Shown: in pieces, positions 1 through 6,396 of the stretch | How the letters are laid out: each line of letters starts with the position of its first letter | Numbering within the stretch: position 1 is the first letter of the stretch | Assembly: GCA_002412715.1 (NCBI GenBank) | Contig: DHVP01000019.1 | Span: forward strand, 1 to 28,294 | DNA length: 28,294 nt | Source: Deltaproteobacteria bacterium UBA5205 | GTDB taxonomy: Bacteria > Desulfobacterota > Syntrophorhabdia > Syntrophorhabdales > Syntrophorhabdaceae | Direction: 5' to 3' | Position numbers and translations under genes: made by a program | Notes under the pieces: generated by a model | Told to the model about the DNA's origin: nothing | Databases searched by the model: none | Seen by the model: only the letters and a program-made list of their open reading frames with translations

Positions 1-108
1 ACATTCGAATTCTTGATATTAGTATTGGCAAGTGATACGGTCAAATGAGCGACAGATCATCGTCACAGCGCAGGCACTATGCGCCAGGGGAGGTCTCCGG
101 AATTGTGC

Positions 109-136
109 TTGACAATAAATCAAGAAAGTTTATACT
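109..136 (+). promoter_or_regulatory. sigma70-type promoter upstream of the NYN gene
   Basis: A consensus -35 TTGACA (109-114) is followed after 16 bp by a -10 TATACT (131-136). Transcription would begin near 143 and run through a short leader that ends in a strong terminator just before the NYN gene. The -10 is embedded in ATACTAATATCA (132-143), which recurs inverted at 14-25, so a regulator may bind here. Confidence 0.7.
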
Positions 137-142
137 AATATC

Positions 143-212
143 ATAGTTCATCCCCAGGCGGCAGATATGCTCCCTGGCCCCCTTTGGGTTACGACTCAAA
201 GGGCTTTTTTTT
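143..212 (+). ncRNA. possible short leader RNA or small RNA ending in a terminator
   Basis: Between the predicted transcription start (about 143) and the T-run there is a 70-nt leader that could fold into two hairpins: CCAGG/CCTGG (154-158 with 173-177) and the terminator stem. It could be a small RNA or an attenuator controlling the NYN gene. I do not recognise a known riboswitch family in it. This is inferred from the promoter and fold alone. Confidence 0.35.
180..212 (+). terminator. intrinsic terminator (attenuator position)
   Basis: CCCTTTGGGT (180-189) pairs with ACTCAAAGGG (194-203), with one G-T wobble, around a TACG tetraloop. Eight T residues follow (205-212). It lies directly before the GTG codon at 213, and its 3' arm supplies AAAGGG, which can act as the ribosome binding site of the NYN gene. 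Folding of this stem would both terminate transcription and hide that site. Confidence 0.8.
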
Positions 213-866
213 GTGACCCCATCCAAAATGAACAGGACGACATTCCTTATCGACGGGTTTAACCTGTATCATTCCCTCAATGATGCCCACTGGCGTCTGC
301 GGAAGGGCGGTATTAAATGGCTCAACATCCACAAACTGTGCAGAAGCTATATACCTCACATAACCCCCCGGGCCACCCTGGAACAGGTTTATTATTTCAG
401 CGCCTTCGCCTATCACCGCCAGCGCAAGGATCCGAGCCTAATACACCGCCACGAGCTTCTCATTGAATGTCTGAAGGCCACGGGTGTTAACGTCGAAATG
501 GGAAAGTTTAAAGCGAAACAGATCCGTTGCAACGGCTGTAAGCAGGATGTGACTCATTACGAGGAAAAGGAGACTGATGTCGCAATCTCGGTGAAGCTCC
601 TCGAAGTATTCTTCAAGGACGAGTGCGATACCGCAGTCCTCGTGACCGGAGACACCGACTTAGGGCCGGCGATTAAGACCGCGTTCCAGCTCTTCCCTGA
701 AAAGCAGATATACTGCTTGTTCCCCTATGGCCGAAAGAACAAAGAACTGGCCCAGCTCGCGACCGGCTCATTTGTGATCACGACAGACCGTTACCAGGGG
801 TGCCAGTTCGACGACCCTTTCGTCACCCACGAAGGAAAGAAACTAAGAAAGCCTGCTTCCTGGTAA
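213..866 (+). CDS. NYN-domain (LabA/DUF88-like) protein, probable RNase
   Basis: The 217-aa product has the NYN/PIN-like nuclease hallmarks. FLIDGFNLY at residues 11-19 carries the first acidic residue D14 and the family N17, KETDVAISVKLLE at 119-131 gives the central acidic patch, and VLVTGDTDLGPAI at 143-155 the last acidic pair (D147, D149). NYN proteins are metal-dependent RNases of the PIN-like fold. A CxxC pair (C106, C109) between the motifs could bind zinc. The start is either GTG 213, which has AAAGGG nine bases upstream inside the terminator stem, or ATG 228, which has no ribosome binding site. The gene stands alone, facing the TAC operon. NYN/LabA proteins often travel with mobile DNA, and a role in RNA decay or defence is inference. 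Confidence 0.85.
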   Translation: MTPSKMNRTTFLIDGFNLYHSLNDAHWRLRKGGIKWLNIHKLCRSYIPHITPRATLEQVYYFSAFAYHRQRKDPSLIHRHELLIECLKATGVNVEMGKFKAKQIRCNGCKQDVTHYEEKETDVAISVKLLEVFFKDECDTAVLVTGDTDLGPAIKTAFQLFPEKQIYCLFPYGRKNKELAQLATGSFVITTDRYQGCQFDDPFVTHEGKKLRKPASW

Positions 867-1012
867 AATTCTAGCTACCCGCACGGTCATTGTACCTGCG
901 GTGCGGGGCCGGGCAACCGGTCCCTGCCTCCTTCAATCCTCTTCCTATCATGAAGTTCTGCAGCACCGGGAAGCTCACTCCGTAGATCGCGTCATCGGGA
1001 GACCCTTTACCT

Positions 1013-1162
1013 ATGGCGTCTCCAATCCTTTCGGATCCCCAGCATCAATTATACATGTCTTATATGCTGGAAAATGGTGCCGTGCGACTTTCGCTGGATA
1101 CATATCCTGCCAGGAAACGGCTCGACATCGATTACGTGAAGCGACAGGGTTTGCTTGCGTGA
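1013..1162 (+). CDS. possible 49-aa ORF in the NYN-TAC gap
   Basis: The 326-bp gap between the NYN gene and the SecB-like gene holds no clear gene. The best candidate is this ATG-initiated 49-aa frame, with evenly mixed residues (MASPILSDPQHQLY at the start, RLDIDYVKRQGLLA at the end) and a weak GGGAG about ten bases upstream. It may be a real small protein or the tail of a decayed gene. I do not recognise it, and the rest of the gap shows nothing. Confidence 0.22.
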   Translation: MASPILSDPQHQLYMSYMLENGAVRLSLDTYPARKRLDIDYVKRQGLLA

Positions 1163-1192
1163 AGTGCCGGCGATTCATAATACTGGGTTGCT

Positions 1193-1666
1193 TCAGTGAG
1201 CGGTCTCTTTTTTAGATTTGTTCTTGGTGACCCTCTTCTTAGCCTGTTCTTTGGTCGCTTCAACAAGATTGACAGTTGGCAGGATAAACTTTTCATGCAT
1301 GGAGTTCGCTGTTGCCTGGGCCACAACGCCTCTTGCAATCCCGTAGAGAATGGCAAGACCGTTCAGTGGGATCATTTTTTCGATCGTCTGCTCGTCAGTC
1401 CCCTTGGCAAAACTAAAAAAACCAGTGATCTTTAAGAACACGTAGTACGGATTGGCCTTGAAGTCTGCTTCCGACTTGTTGACATGCAGTTCAATAGTAA
1501 TCATGAACTCTGGAAGCTTTTCCCTTCGTCTTACGTTCATCGAAGCGGTCAACTTCGCCTCACGAGTACCCTTCTTTGGCTCCTGGTACTCCGGGTTGGC
1601 CTTCACATGGATCTCATCGACGAAGTACTGGTCAATCTTAAGCGACGGCGGTGAAGAATTCATCAT
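1193..1666 (-). CDS. SecB-like chaperone of a toxin-antitoxin-chaperone (TAC) module
   Basis: The 157-aa product (156 aa from the second ATG, 1663) resembles SecB: an N-terminal beta-rich region followed by a conserved helix near LNGLAILYGIARGVVAQAT and the tail PTVNLVEATKEQ, the place where SecB has its PVNF segment. It overlaps the antitoxin stop by 29 bp (stop TAA 1638-1640). AGGAG lies four bases before ATG 1666 and seven before ATG 1663, so 1663 may be preferred. In known TAC modules (for example M. tuberculosis HigB1-HigA1-SecB-TA) a dedicated SecB-like chaperone binds the antitoxin C-terminus and protects it from aggregation and proteolysis. Position third after a HigBA pair and operon overlap support the same role. 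The C-terminus is Lys-rich. Confidence 0.85.
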   Translation of the reverse strand: MMNSSPPSLKIDQYFVDEIHVKANPEYQEPKKGTREAKLTASMNVRRREKLPEFMITIELHVNKSEADFKANPYYVFLKITGFFSFAKGTDEQTIEKMIPLNGLAILYGIARGVVAQATANSMHEKFILPTVNLVEATKEQAKKRVTKNKSKKETAH

Positions 1667-2039
1667 CAGGCTCCTGCTTCACTGTCTTATATACCTCGGT
1701 GAACCGACCCGGATTGAGGTCTTTCCGCTTCGGAGACGTTTTGTAGAGTTTGACCAGTTCGACATCCTTCGGGCAGACATCAATATTGACGTTGCATCCA
1801 AGAGACTTCGCGAGGGAAGCCATAGTTCTCAGGGTAATGTTGGTGTTGCCGCGAAGCAGTTTCGTTATAAACGCCTTAGACACTCCCATACGGGCAGCAA
1901 GTTCCGTTCGGTTCACGCCAAGTTCCTTCATGGCAACAACAACCTGTTCCGTCAGATCCAGGATCAACTCCTCCGCATAAAACTCAGCATCCTCTCGAAA
2001 GGCTTCCAGTTTATCTTTGAACCATTTCTCGGTGTTCAT
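1638..2039 (-). CDS. HigA-like XRE-family antitoxin with C-terminal chaperone-dependence extension
   Basis: The 133-aa protein has a helix-turn-helix of the XRE/Cro type at about residues 43-81 (NRTELAARMGVSKAFITKL, then LRTMASLAKSLG), matching HigA antitoxins, which neutralise the toxin and repress their own operon. Beyond the HTH there is an extension of about 45 residues (from about 88) ending in DDEFFTAVA. In TAC systems such a tail, the chaperone addiction region, makes antitoxin stability depend on the SecB-like partner. Assigning that function here is inference from position and length. Its ATG overlaps the toxin stop as ATGA (2036-2039), and its own 3' end overlaps the chaperone gene, so the three genes should be translationally coupled. 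Confidence 0.87.
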   Translation of the reverse strand: MNTEKWFKDKLEAFREDAEFYAEELILDLTEQVVVAMKELGVNRTELAARMGVSKAFITKLLRGNTNITLRTMASLAKSLGCNVNIDVCPKDVELVKLYKTSPKRKDLNPGRFTEVYKTVKQEPDDEFFTAVA

Positions 2040-2410
2040 TTCTTCTTCCCTTTCTCATCTTCAAAATATTCTTTCTGTATGTTTACTGCCCTATCAATCT
2101 CACTTTTCGGTGTGCTGTCACCTTTCTTGATGAACCCGTGCGTCAGTATGATCAAGCGGTCCTTGTCCCGAAAACAAAGTAATCGCACCTGGAACGATTT
2201 AAATTCGCAAATATCAACACCTTTAAGCTTGTGGAACCTCTGCGGGTTAACCGGTAGGCCATGGTCTGCCGATTTACGGAGCAGGGCGAGAACTTTCCTC
2301 TGATCTTTCTTCTGCAGGTCATCAATGAAGTCAGTAACACGGGACCGATCACCATGGGTAACAGCGTATATGTCATACTGTTTGCCTTTATATATTATCG
2401 TGGTGTCCAT
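2036..2410 (-). CDS. HigB/RelE-superfamily toxin (Gp49-like)
   Basis: The 124-aa first gene of the TAC operon shows the RelE/HigB (phage Gp49-like) pattern: FHKLKGVDICEFKSFQVRL around residues 59-77, then LIILTHGFIKKGDSTPKSEI with the conserved basic HGFIKK. Such toxins are ribosome-dependent or free mRNA endoribonucleases that halt growth unless bound by the antitoxin. It is toxin-first, the usual order for HigBA, and overlaps the antitoxin by four bases. No good Shine-Dalgarno precedes ATG 2410, and the predicted promoter lies so close that a very short or leaderless transcript is likely. The Lys-rich C-terminus EDEKGKKK is normal for the family. Confidence 0.88.
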   Translation of the reverse strand: MDTTIIYKGKQYDIYAVTHGDRSRVTDFIDDLQKKDQRKVLALLRKSADHGLPVNPQRFHKLKGVDICEFKSFQVRLLCFRDKDRLIILTHGFIKKGDSTPKSEIDRAVNIQKEYFEDEKGKKK

Positions 2411-2413
2411 AGA

Positions 2414-2443
2414 ATAATTAACTTAAAGGTTAATATTTGTCAA
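2414..2443 (-). promoter_or_regulatory. TAC operon promoter and probable HigA operator
   Basis: On the minus strand TTGACA (2443-2438) is followed after 18 bp by AATTAT (2419-2414). Between them lies a perfect inverted repeat ATTAAC-N6-GTTAAT (2417-2434), well placed for autorepression by the XRE antitoxin. The -10 sits only a few bases before ATG 2410, so either the mRNA is almost leaderless or an upstream promoter (TTTTCA with TATTAA) is used instead. Confidence 0.5.
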
Positions 2444-2494
2444 CAACAAATGTGAAAAGTCCCACAAATTAAAGAAGAATCATGATGACGAATT

Positions 2495-2741
2495 GTGAGT
2501 AATAAATTACTTCTTCTGTATCCTTTTTGCAATAGTTGCTTTCTTTTTTTCCGTTCCTTTCCGAAACAAGCTCCTTTTTTTAGTGAAGCAGAATCAGGAT
2601 TCGCCTGCGAGAGTCTCCTGCCTGGCGAAGTGCGAGGAGGCCAGGAAGAGGTACCGCGCAGACTGCAACAAGAGCCCTGATCCTGTCGAGGCAGTAACCC
2701 CCGATGACCCGTTCCGCAATTGCGTTTCCTTGGCACAGTGA
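2495..2741 (+). other. coding-like remnant, Cys-containing, frame-broken
   Basis: Between the TAC promoter and the transposase fragment there is no intact gene. A frame from GTG 2583 to TGA 2739-2741 reads as a plausible C-terminus with regularly spaced cysteines (SCLAKCEEARKRYRADC, then DPFRNCVSLAQ). An upstream frame (2495 on) could join it by one frameshift near 2617. It is probably debris left of the IS3 remnant. The family is not recognised. Confidence 0.2.
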
Positions 2742-2914
2742 AAAGGGAATGTATCTGGCACCACCGGTTCAAAAACCTTATTGAGGCAGAGGACATCCTT
2801 GCTACCTCCGTAGATAAGTACAATACAAGACGGCGTCACAGCAGCCTGGGCATGGGCTATATGACACCGGCACAGGCTTATAGAGATTTAATGAAACTGC
2901 AAGAGGTGGCTTAA
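2720..2914 (+). pseudogene. IS3-family transposase (OrfB) C-terminal fragment
   Basis: The last 60 or so codons of an IS3-type DDE transposase survive. GTVKRECIWHHRFK is followed by DKYNTRRRHSSLG and GYMTPAQAY, the integrase-core C-terminus seen in OrfB proteins. The N-terminus, both catalytic aspartates and OrfA are missing, and no plausible start exists (the frame opens at TTG 2720), so it is a dead fragment. The usual IS3 right end follows directly, which fixes the orientation. Confidence 0.8.
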
Positions 2915-2969
2915 ATATGGTTCCGGAAGATTCTATAGATTTTTGTCCTGATTAATCGGGGTCAGTACA
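2720..2969 (+). mobile_element. left-truncated IS3-family remnant with its right end
   Basis: After the transposase stop, 55 bp lead to GGGGTCAGTACA (2958-2969), which reads TGTACTGACCCC from outside, a typical IS3-group terminal sequence. The WYL-regulator homology begins within about 10 bp, so the IS appears to have inserted into, or deleted up to, that gene. No matching left end is visible upstream. Confidence 0.6.
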
Positions 2970-2979
2970 CTGCGACACT

Positions 2980-3166
2980 GTTGGTATTGTCAACAAGATG
3001 CGCGGCAAGGTTACCGCCAAGCCTCTCGTCAATAATCTCGGGATGAAAGAAAGGACCGTACTGAGGAATATCAGACGCCTCGAGGAAACAAATTTTCCAA
3101 TCGCGTGGCTATTGGTTCAGCGAGGGATTGACCCTCCCGAAACCCTTCCATCGGAAAAGCGTATAA
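2980..3166 (+). pseudogene. remnant of a WYL-type transcriptional regulator (N-terminal HTH)
   Basis: Residues VNKMRGKVTAKPLVNNLG followed by MKERTVLRNIRRLEETNFPI align with the N-terminal HTH of the intact WYL regulator at 8319-9248, sharing MKERTVLR and the FP at the end of the recognition region. After about 3104 the match continues in another frame (YWFSEGLTLPKPF against YTFADGFTLRKPS) with roughly nine codons lost between, then hits TAA at 3164-3166. The WYL domain is absent. The upstream side is cut by the IS3 end. It is a dead paralogue, probably the regulator of a former neighbouring defence locus. Confidence 0.75.
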
Positions 3167-3226
3167 GAGGGCTGGTTCCTTCTTCAAAGGCATCGCTATT
3201 ATGGTAGCCAATATATCGTATATGAT

Positions 3227-3811
3227 TCATTTCTTTGCCTCTTCATTTAGTTTCTCAAGTAGTGCGGTTACTCGTTCATCTTTTCTGAATCTGTCGATTA
3301 TGGTTGAAACCTGTGCTATCATGTGATCCGTTTCCTTGTATGTATAATAAGCAAGGCGTTCCTCCTCGGGCCTTCCATAGTACCCCTCGAGCTCCCAGCT
3401 CAAGTTTCCTTTCACTATGTAGCCATCAACAAAGCGTCCATCGATGTTGCCAAAAGCAGTTAAGATCGGCTGGAAACAGGGATCGGTATTCAACAGTTCT
3501 TTTGTCTTATCAAGATTGCATGTGTTCGCATCAGCCCACATATTCAATTGAAAACAGCCCTCAAACCAGATACCTATCGAGAGAGGGCCATACTTGCTCA
3601 AATACCATACGTACGTATTGTAGGTTTTTGCATTGAACGACCATCCCGCAACGATATCGTCCTTTAGGAAGCGATTCTTCATTCCCACAAACAAAGCGGA
3701 GTACCAATCTTCCACTATTTCACGTTTCAATTTACAGAGTTCCAAGAAGACATCCCATTTCTCAAAAGTGTCAAACATCGCCTTCGTTTCGACAAGCAAC
3801 CTCTGCATCAT
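3227..3811 (-). CDS. unknown 194-aa protein coupled to a PD-(D/E)XK nuclease
   Basis: I do not recognise this family. The product is soluble, mixed alpha/beta, rich in aromatic residues (NTYVWYLSKYGPLSIGIWFE, ELEGYYGRPEEERLAYYTY) and ends in a charged helix (DERVTALLEKLNEEAKK). The best start is ATG 3811 or 3808: the upstream nuclease gene ends in ATGA (3811-3808) and AAGGAGGT sits 3-6 bases before them. The longer frame from ATG 3829 lacks a site. Tight overlap with the nuclease implies they act together. Some PD-(D/E)XK family proteins of this type are longer than the nuclease here, so the two genes may be split halves of one ancestral protein, or the second may be a regulator or specificity subunit. 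Confidence 0.7.
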   Translation of the reverse strand: MMQRLLVETKAMFDTFEKWDVFLELCKLKREIVEDWYSALFVGMKNRFLKDDIVAGWSFNAKTYNTYVWYLSKYGPLSIGIWFEGCFQLNMWADANTCNLDKTKELLNTDPCFQPILTAFGNIDGRFVDGYIVKGNLSWELEGYYGRPEEERLAYYTYKETDHMIAQVSTIIDRFRKDERVTALLEKLNEEAKK

Positions 3812-4611
3812 CGACCTCCTTCGCACCATAATTCAATGTATTGTCTGACGTATTCCCTCATTCTGTGATTACACTCTGGCAGTATTCTCAACGAGTCCTC
3901 CAGCCAATCTATGATGTCTTTTTTGAATTCCCAAATAGTTGGTCGAATGGGTACTGTCTCAGGAAGAGGATGCTTGAACCGAACAGGTCTCTGTAAAGAA
4001 TTATCTGAAGGTTGTTTCCAATTGGCGGGTGTAAGATACAGAATCTTGTATCTTGTTGGAGAACTATGATCCTCTTCGCTCCATCGCCCTTCCTTTTGGA
4101 GAATGGGGGTATAAATTTCTTGATGCCAATAGCGATATAGCTGGTTCTCCTGATCCCATGCATAATTTGACTTATTCTCAATGATCACGACACTATGCGG
4201 TTCGTTTCTCTTTAGCAGAACATCGATCCTTCCCTTCTCTGCAGTAACAACCCAATGGCCCATATCTGGTTTCTCAATACCAAGCCTCTCCAAGAATACT
4301 TTCAAGAACAGGTCTCGCTGGCCATGTTCAGCATGAGGGTCCAACAACTTGGCTATAAGGAAGCTGTGCATTGGCTCGTTGATAGCAAAAAAGCTTAATG
4401 CATTGAAGTCATAGCTATAATGCCTATTGTCTTCCCTTGCTTGCTCCAAAATAGGTCGAAATCTATTCTGTAGTTCGGTCGCTACGGAGAGAAAATACCT
4501 TTCATGCATCAAGCCATTGTTAACCATTCTGTCGCACACGTCCAGGGCAAACCCAATACACCTATCTCGGTTGGCAAGCGTCCGACAAATGAATCTCTCG
4601 CGGTCGAACAA
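3808..4611 (-). CDS. PD-(D/E)XK nuclease-superfamily protein (PDDEXK_4-like)
   Basis: The 267-aa product matches the PDDEXK_4-type layout: FFAINEPMHSFLIAKLLDP (residues 74-92, with family E79 and H82), then RIDVLL with catalytic D130, then VVIIENKSNY with E145 and K147, then QENQLYRYW (from about 154). D...ExK plus the following Q is the metal-dependent nuclease core. It starts at TTG 4611, supported by AAGGAG six bases upstream, a case where the rare start is convincing. It lies 12 bp after the broken TPR gene and overlaps the next gene by four bases. Such proteins recur in restriction and defence islands. The target is not known from sequence. Confidence 0.8.
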   Translation of the reverse strand: MFDRERFICRTLANRDRCIGFALDVCDRMVNNGLMHERYFLSVATELQNRFRPILEQAREDNRHYSYDFNALSFFAINEPMHSFLIAKLLDPHAEHGQRDLFLKVFLERLGIEKPDMGHWVVTAEKGRIDVLLKRNEPHSVVIIENKSNYAWDQENQLYRYWHQEIYTPILQKEGRWSEEDHSSPTRYKILYLTPANWKQPSDNSLQRPVRFKHPLPETVPIRPTIWEFKKDIIDWLEDSLRILPECNHRMREYVRQYIELWCEGGR

Positions 4612-4623
4612 AGGATTCTCCTT

Positions 4624-5530
4624 TCATCGCACAACTGAAGCACGTGCTGGTGATGAGTCTATTATAATAGTGTGTCTAGTATTAGGCAACAGATTACCGG
4701 AGAAGGTTCCATTTGTCGTTTCGCCCAGCGGCGTGAGGTTCATGGGTTGCTGCAACATTTCGTAAGTCTCTGAGAGCGAAACCAGTATTGATTTCCCAGT
4801 CGCTCTTATTGTCAGCTTCGAGTTGCCTGCCAGAACACCGATGTCGACATAAGGTGTTCGCCGATGCCATTTGTCCCCTTGATTGACTGGGTGTGATACA
4901 CCTATGCATCGAGCATTTCTGTGCCACCGCACGGGTGCCACCCGTGATATACGCGGAGTTTCTTTCTCAATTCTTGTGGACAGGCGTTTGATTTCCGCAA
5001 TGCTCTTGCCGTTCTTCACCCCGCTCAGCGTTTCAACAAGACGGTCCAGATCATCGAAATCTATAATGCTGGGCCAGATATGTACGGCATGACCGTCCTT
5101 TCTGATAACATATCCATCGGCATGGTTTTTGGGCGTCGCATAGGGAATGATCGACAGCGCGAACCGCAGAAAAAAACAAGGAGAGCCTCCTCGGCTGAAT
5201 CCGTCGCGCCGCATTTCAGGAACATTCGGGCGATGTAGAAAAGATCTCTCGGGCTGGCCACATCGCCATTCCCTGAAGACTGTCGGGCTCTTTTCAAGAT
5301 CTTCCAATGCGCGTTCTCTCATCCCGAGTTCCAGGAAGAGTCCTGCCCGGTTGAATCAGGAGTAAGGGATCATCGGGTTCCAGGCCGCATGCCCTGTCAT
5401 AATCCCTCAGTGCTTCACCGTGTCTCCCCAACGCCATCCTTGTGTTGGCACGGTTGTTGAAGAACTCATGTGCCCGGGTGCAGGCTGAATCGGTCGTTTC
5501 CTTCAAGAAGATTTCATATTCTGTTTCCAC
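4624..5530 (-). pseudogene. TPR-repeat protein broken by three frameshifts
   Basis: From GTG 5530 (GGAG eight bases upstream, overlapping kptA by 28 bp) the frame encodes a TPR unit: NNRANTRMALGRHGEALRDY, then CGLEPDDPLLL. The next TPR (NRAGLFLELGMRERALEDL) is in another frame from about 5350. The third (SPRDLFYIARMFLKCGATDS) is in a third frame from about 5290. After an A7 run (5167-5173 on the given strand) the reading returns to the second frame (IIPYATPKNHADGYVIRKD) and runs to TGA 4624. Three compensating indels show that the gene once coded for a TPR protein with a C-terminal domain I cannot name. It is either a recent pseudogene or an error-rich assembly patch. Confidence 0.75.
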
Positions 5531-6108
5531 TTCTGCATCTCCAATGATTTTCCCTTGCCCCCGGCATTCATCTGAACCAAATACCCAACTGGAACGCAAT
5601 CTGCCAGCCAGATCTTATCCACGGGACAATAGAATTTGTAGCCGTCCTCATCCATGCGTTTGGAGTTGATCCCGAGGACCGCTGGTTTCCCATGCCGTTT
5701 CGAGACCCTCACAGCGGTTTCAATATCCGGCGACAGATGAACATAGCGACGGCCCGACGGCCTAAGACCCTTTTTGAGAATAGACGGGATAGTCCGTTCC
5801 GCGGTTCCGTGGTAGAGCACGGGAGGCGGCATAACCGGTTCCAGGCCTAACTCGATGTTTATCGAGTGGCCATAATTTGCCCGGATACGCTGCCCGTCAG
5901 GTGAAAGACTGAACCGCCCCTTGTCATTCCTTACGATAATTTCCTTCAATTTTTCCAAGTTGAGGTTCCATCTATCCCTGGCCGCGCACGATATCAACTC
6001 ATCTACGGACGCCCACCCTTCTTTATCTAGATGAAGGGCAATGGCACGGGGATTATGACGCAGTACATAACTAAGGAATTTGCTTATCCTGATCGATTCC
6101 TTTTTCAT
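5503..6108 (-). CDS. kptA: RNA 2'-phosphotransferase (Tpt1/KptA family)
   Basis: The 201-aa product carries the family signature: SKFLSYVLRHNP with the R17-H18 pair, DKEGWASVDEL (28-38), RIRANYGHS with R76 and the loop histidine H81, then LYHGTAERTIPSILKKGLRP (98-117) and RYVHLS (121-126). These are the NAD-binding and active-site residues of the Tpt1 fold. The enzyme moves an internal RNA 2'-phosphate to NAD+, giving ADP-ribose 1'',2''-cyclic phosphate. Bacteria lack the tRNA-splicing pathway that makes this substrate in yeast, so its use here is unclear; repair of cleaved and ligated RNA is one idea. The ribosome binding site is weak. The tail after VPVGYLVQM overlaps the TPR gene. Confidence 0.92.
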   Translation of the reverse strand: MKKESIRISKFLSYVLRHNPRAIALHLDKEGWASVDELISCAARDRWNLNLEKLKEIIVRNDKGRFSLSPDGQRIRANYGHSINIELGLEPVMPPPVLYHGTAERTIPSILKKGLRPSGRRYVHLSPDIETAVRVSKRHGKPAVLGINSKRMDEDGYKFYCPVDKIWLADCVPVGYLVQMNAGGKGKSLEMQKWKQNMKSS

Positions 6109-6396
6109 TATCGTATTCCAACCTTAACAATTCCTGATAATACTCCCGTGTAAAGTAAAGCTGATGTTGAAACCTTTCAGCAACGTATCGGTCATGGCGT
6201 TTCGCTCTTAGTCACTGTCTTCTCACTTGTCGAACTGCTCGAGTCGTTATCTTGCTGGTAAAGATCGGGGATTAGTTCCGTATTCAATGCTCTCATCATA
6301 TTCGACATCCCAGTGCAGGCCAAAACGCCAGGCTGCATCGCAATACAACTCCCGCAGACTGGGTAACCATTGCCGGTGTAACGTCCTCGTTCATCT
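6109..6396 (-). other. gene-sized gap with decayed coding-like stretches
   Basis: No intact gene is seen. Two short minus-strand frames read like real protein: RELYCDAAWRFGLHWDVEYD (about 6290-6360) ending in a stop, and HDRYVAERFQHQLYFTREYY (about 6130-6195), which runs into the 5' end of kptA. They lie in different frames, which suggests one decayed small gene of the operon. No promoter or terminator is evident. Confidence 0.3.

Noticed and set aside
901..1215. 104-aa plus-strand frame after the NYN gene
   Set aside because: No motif and odd composition; a different frame (1013-1162) reads better, and even that is weak.
1452..2303. 283-aa plus-strand open frame across the TAC operon
   Set aside because: Antisense to three recognised genes and without any family feature.
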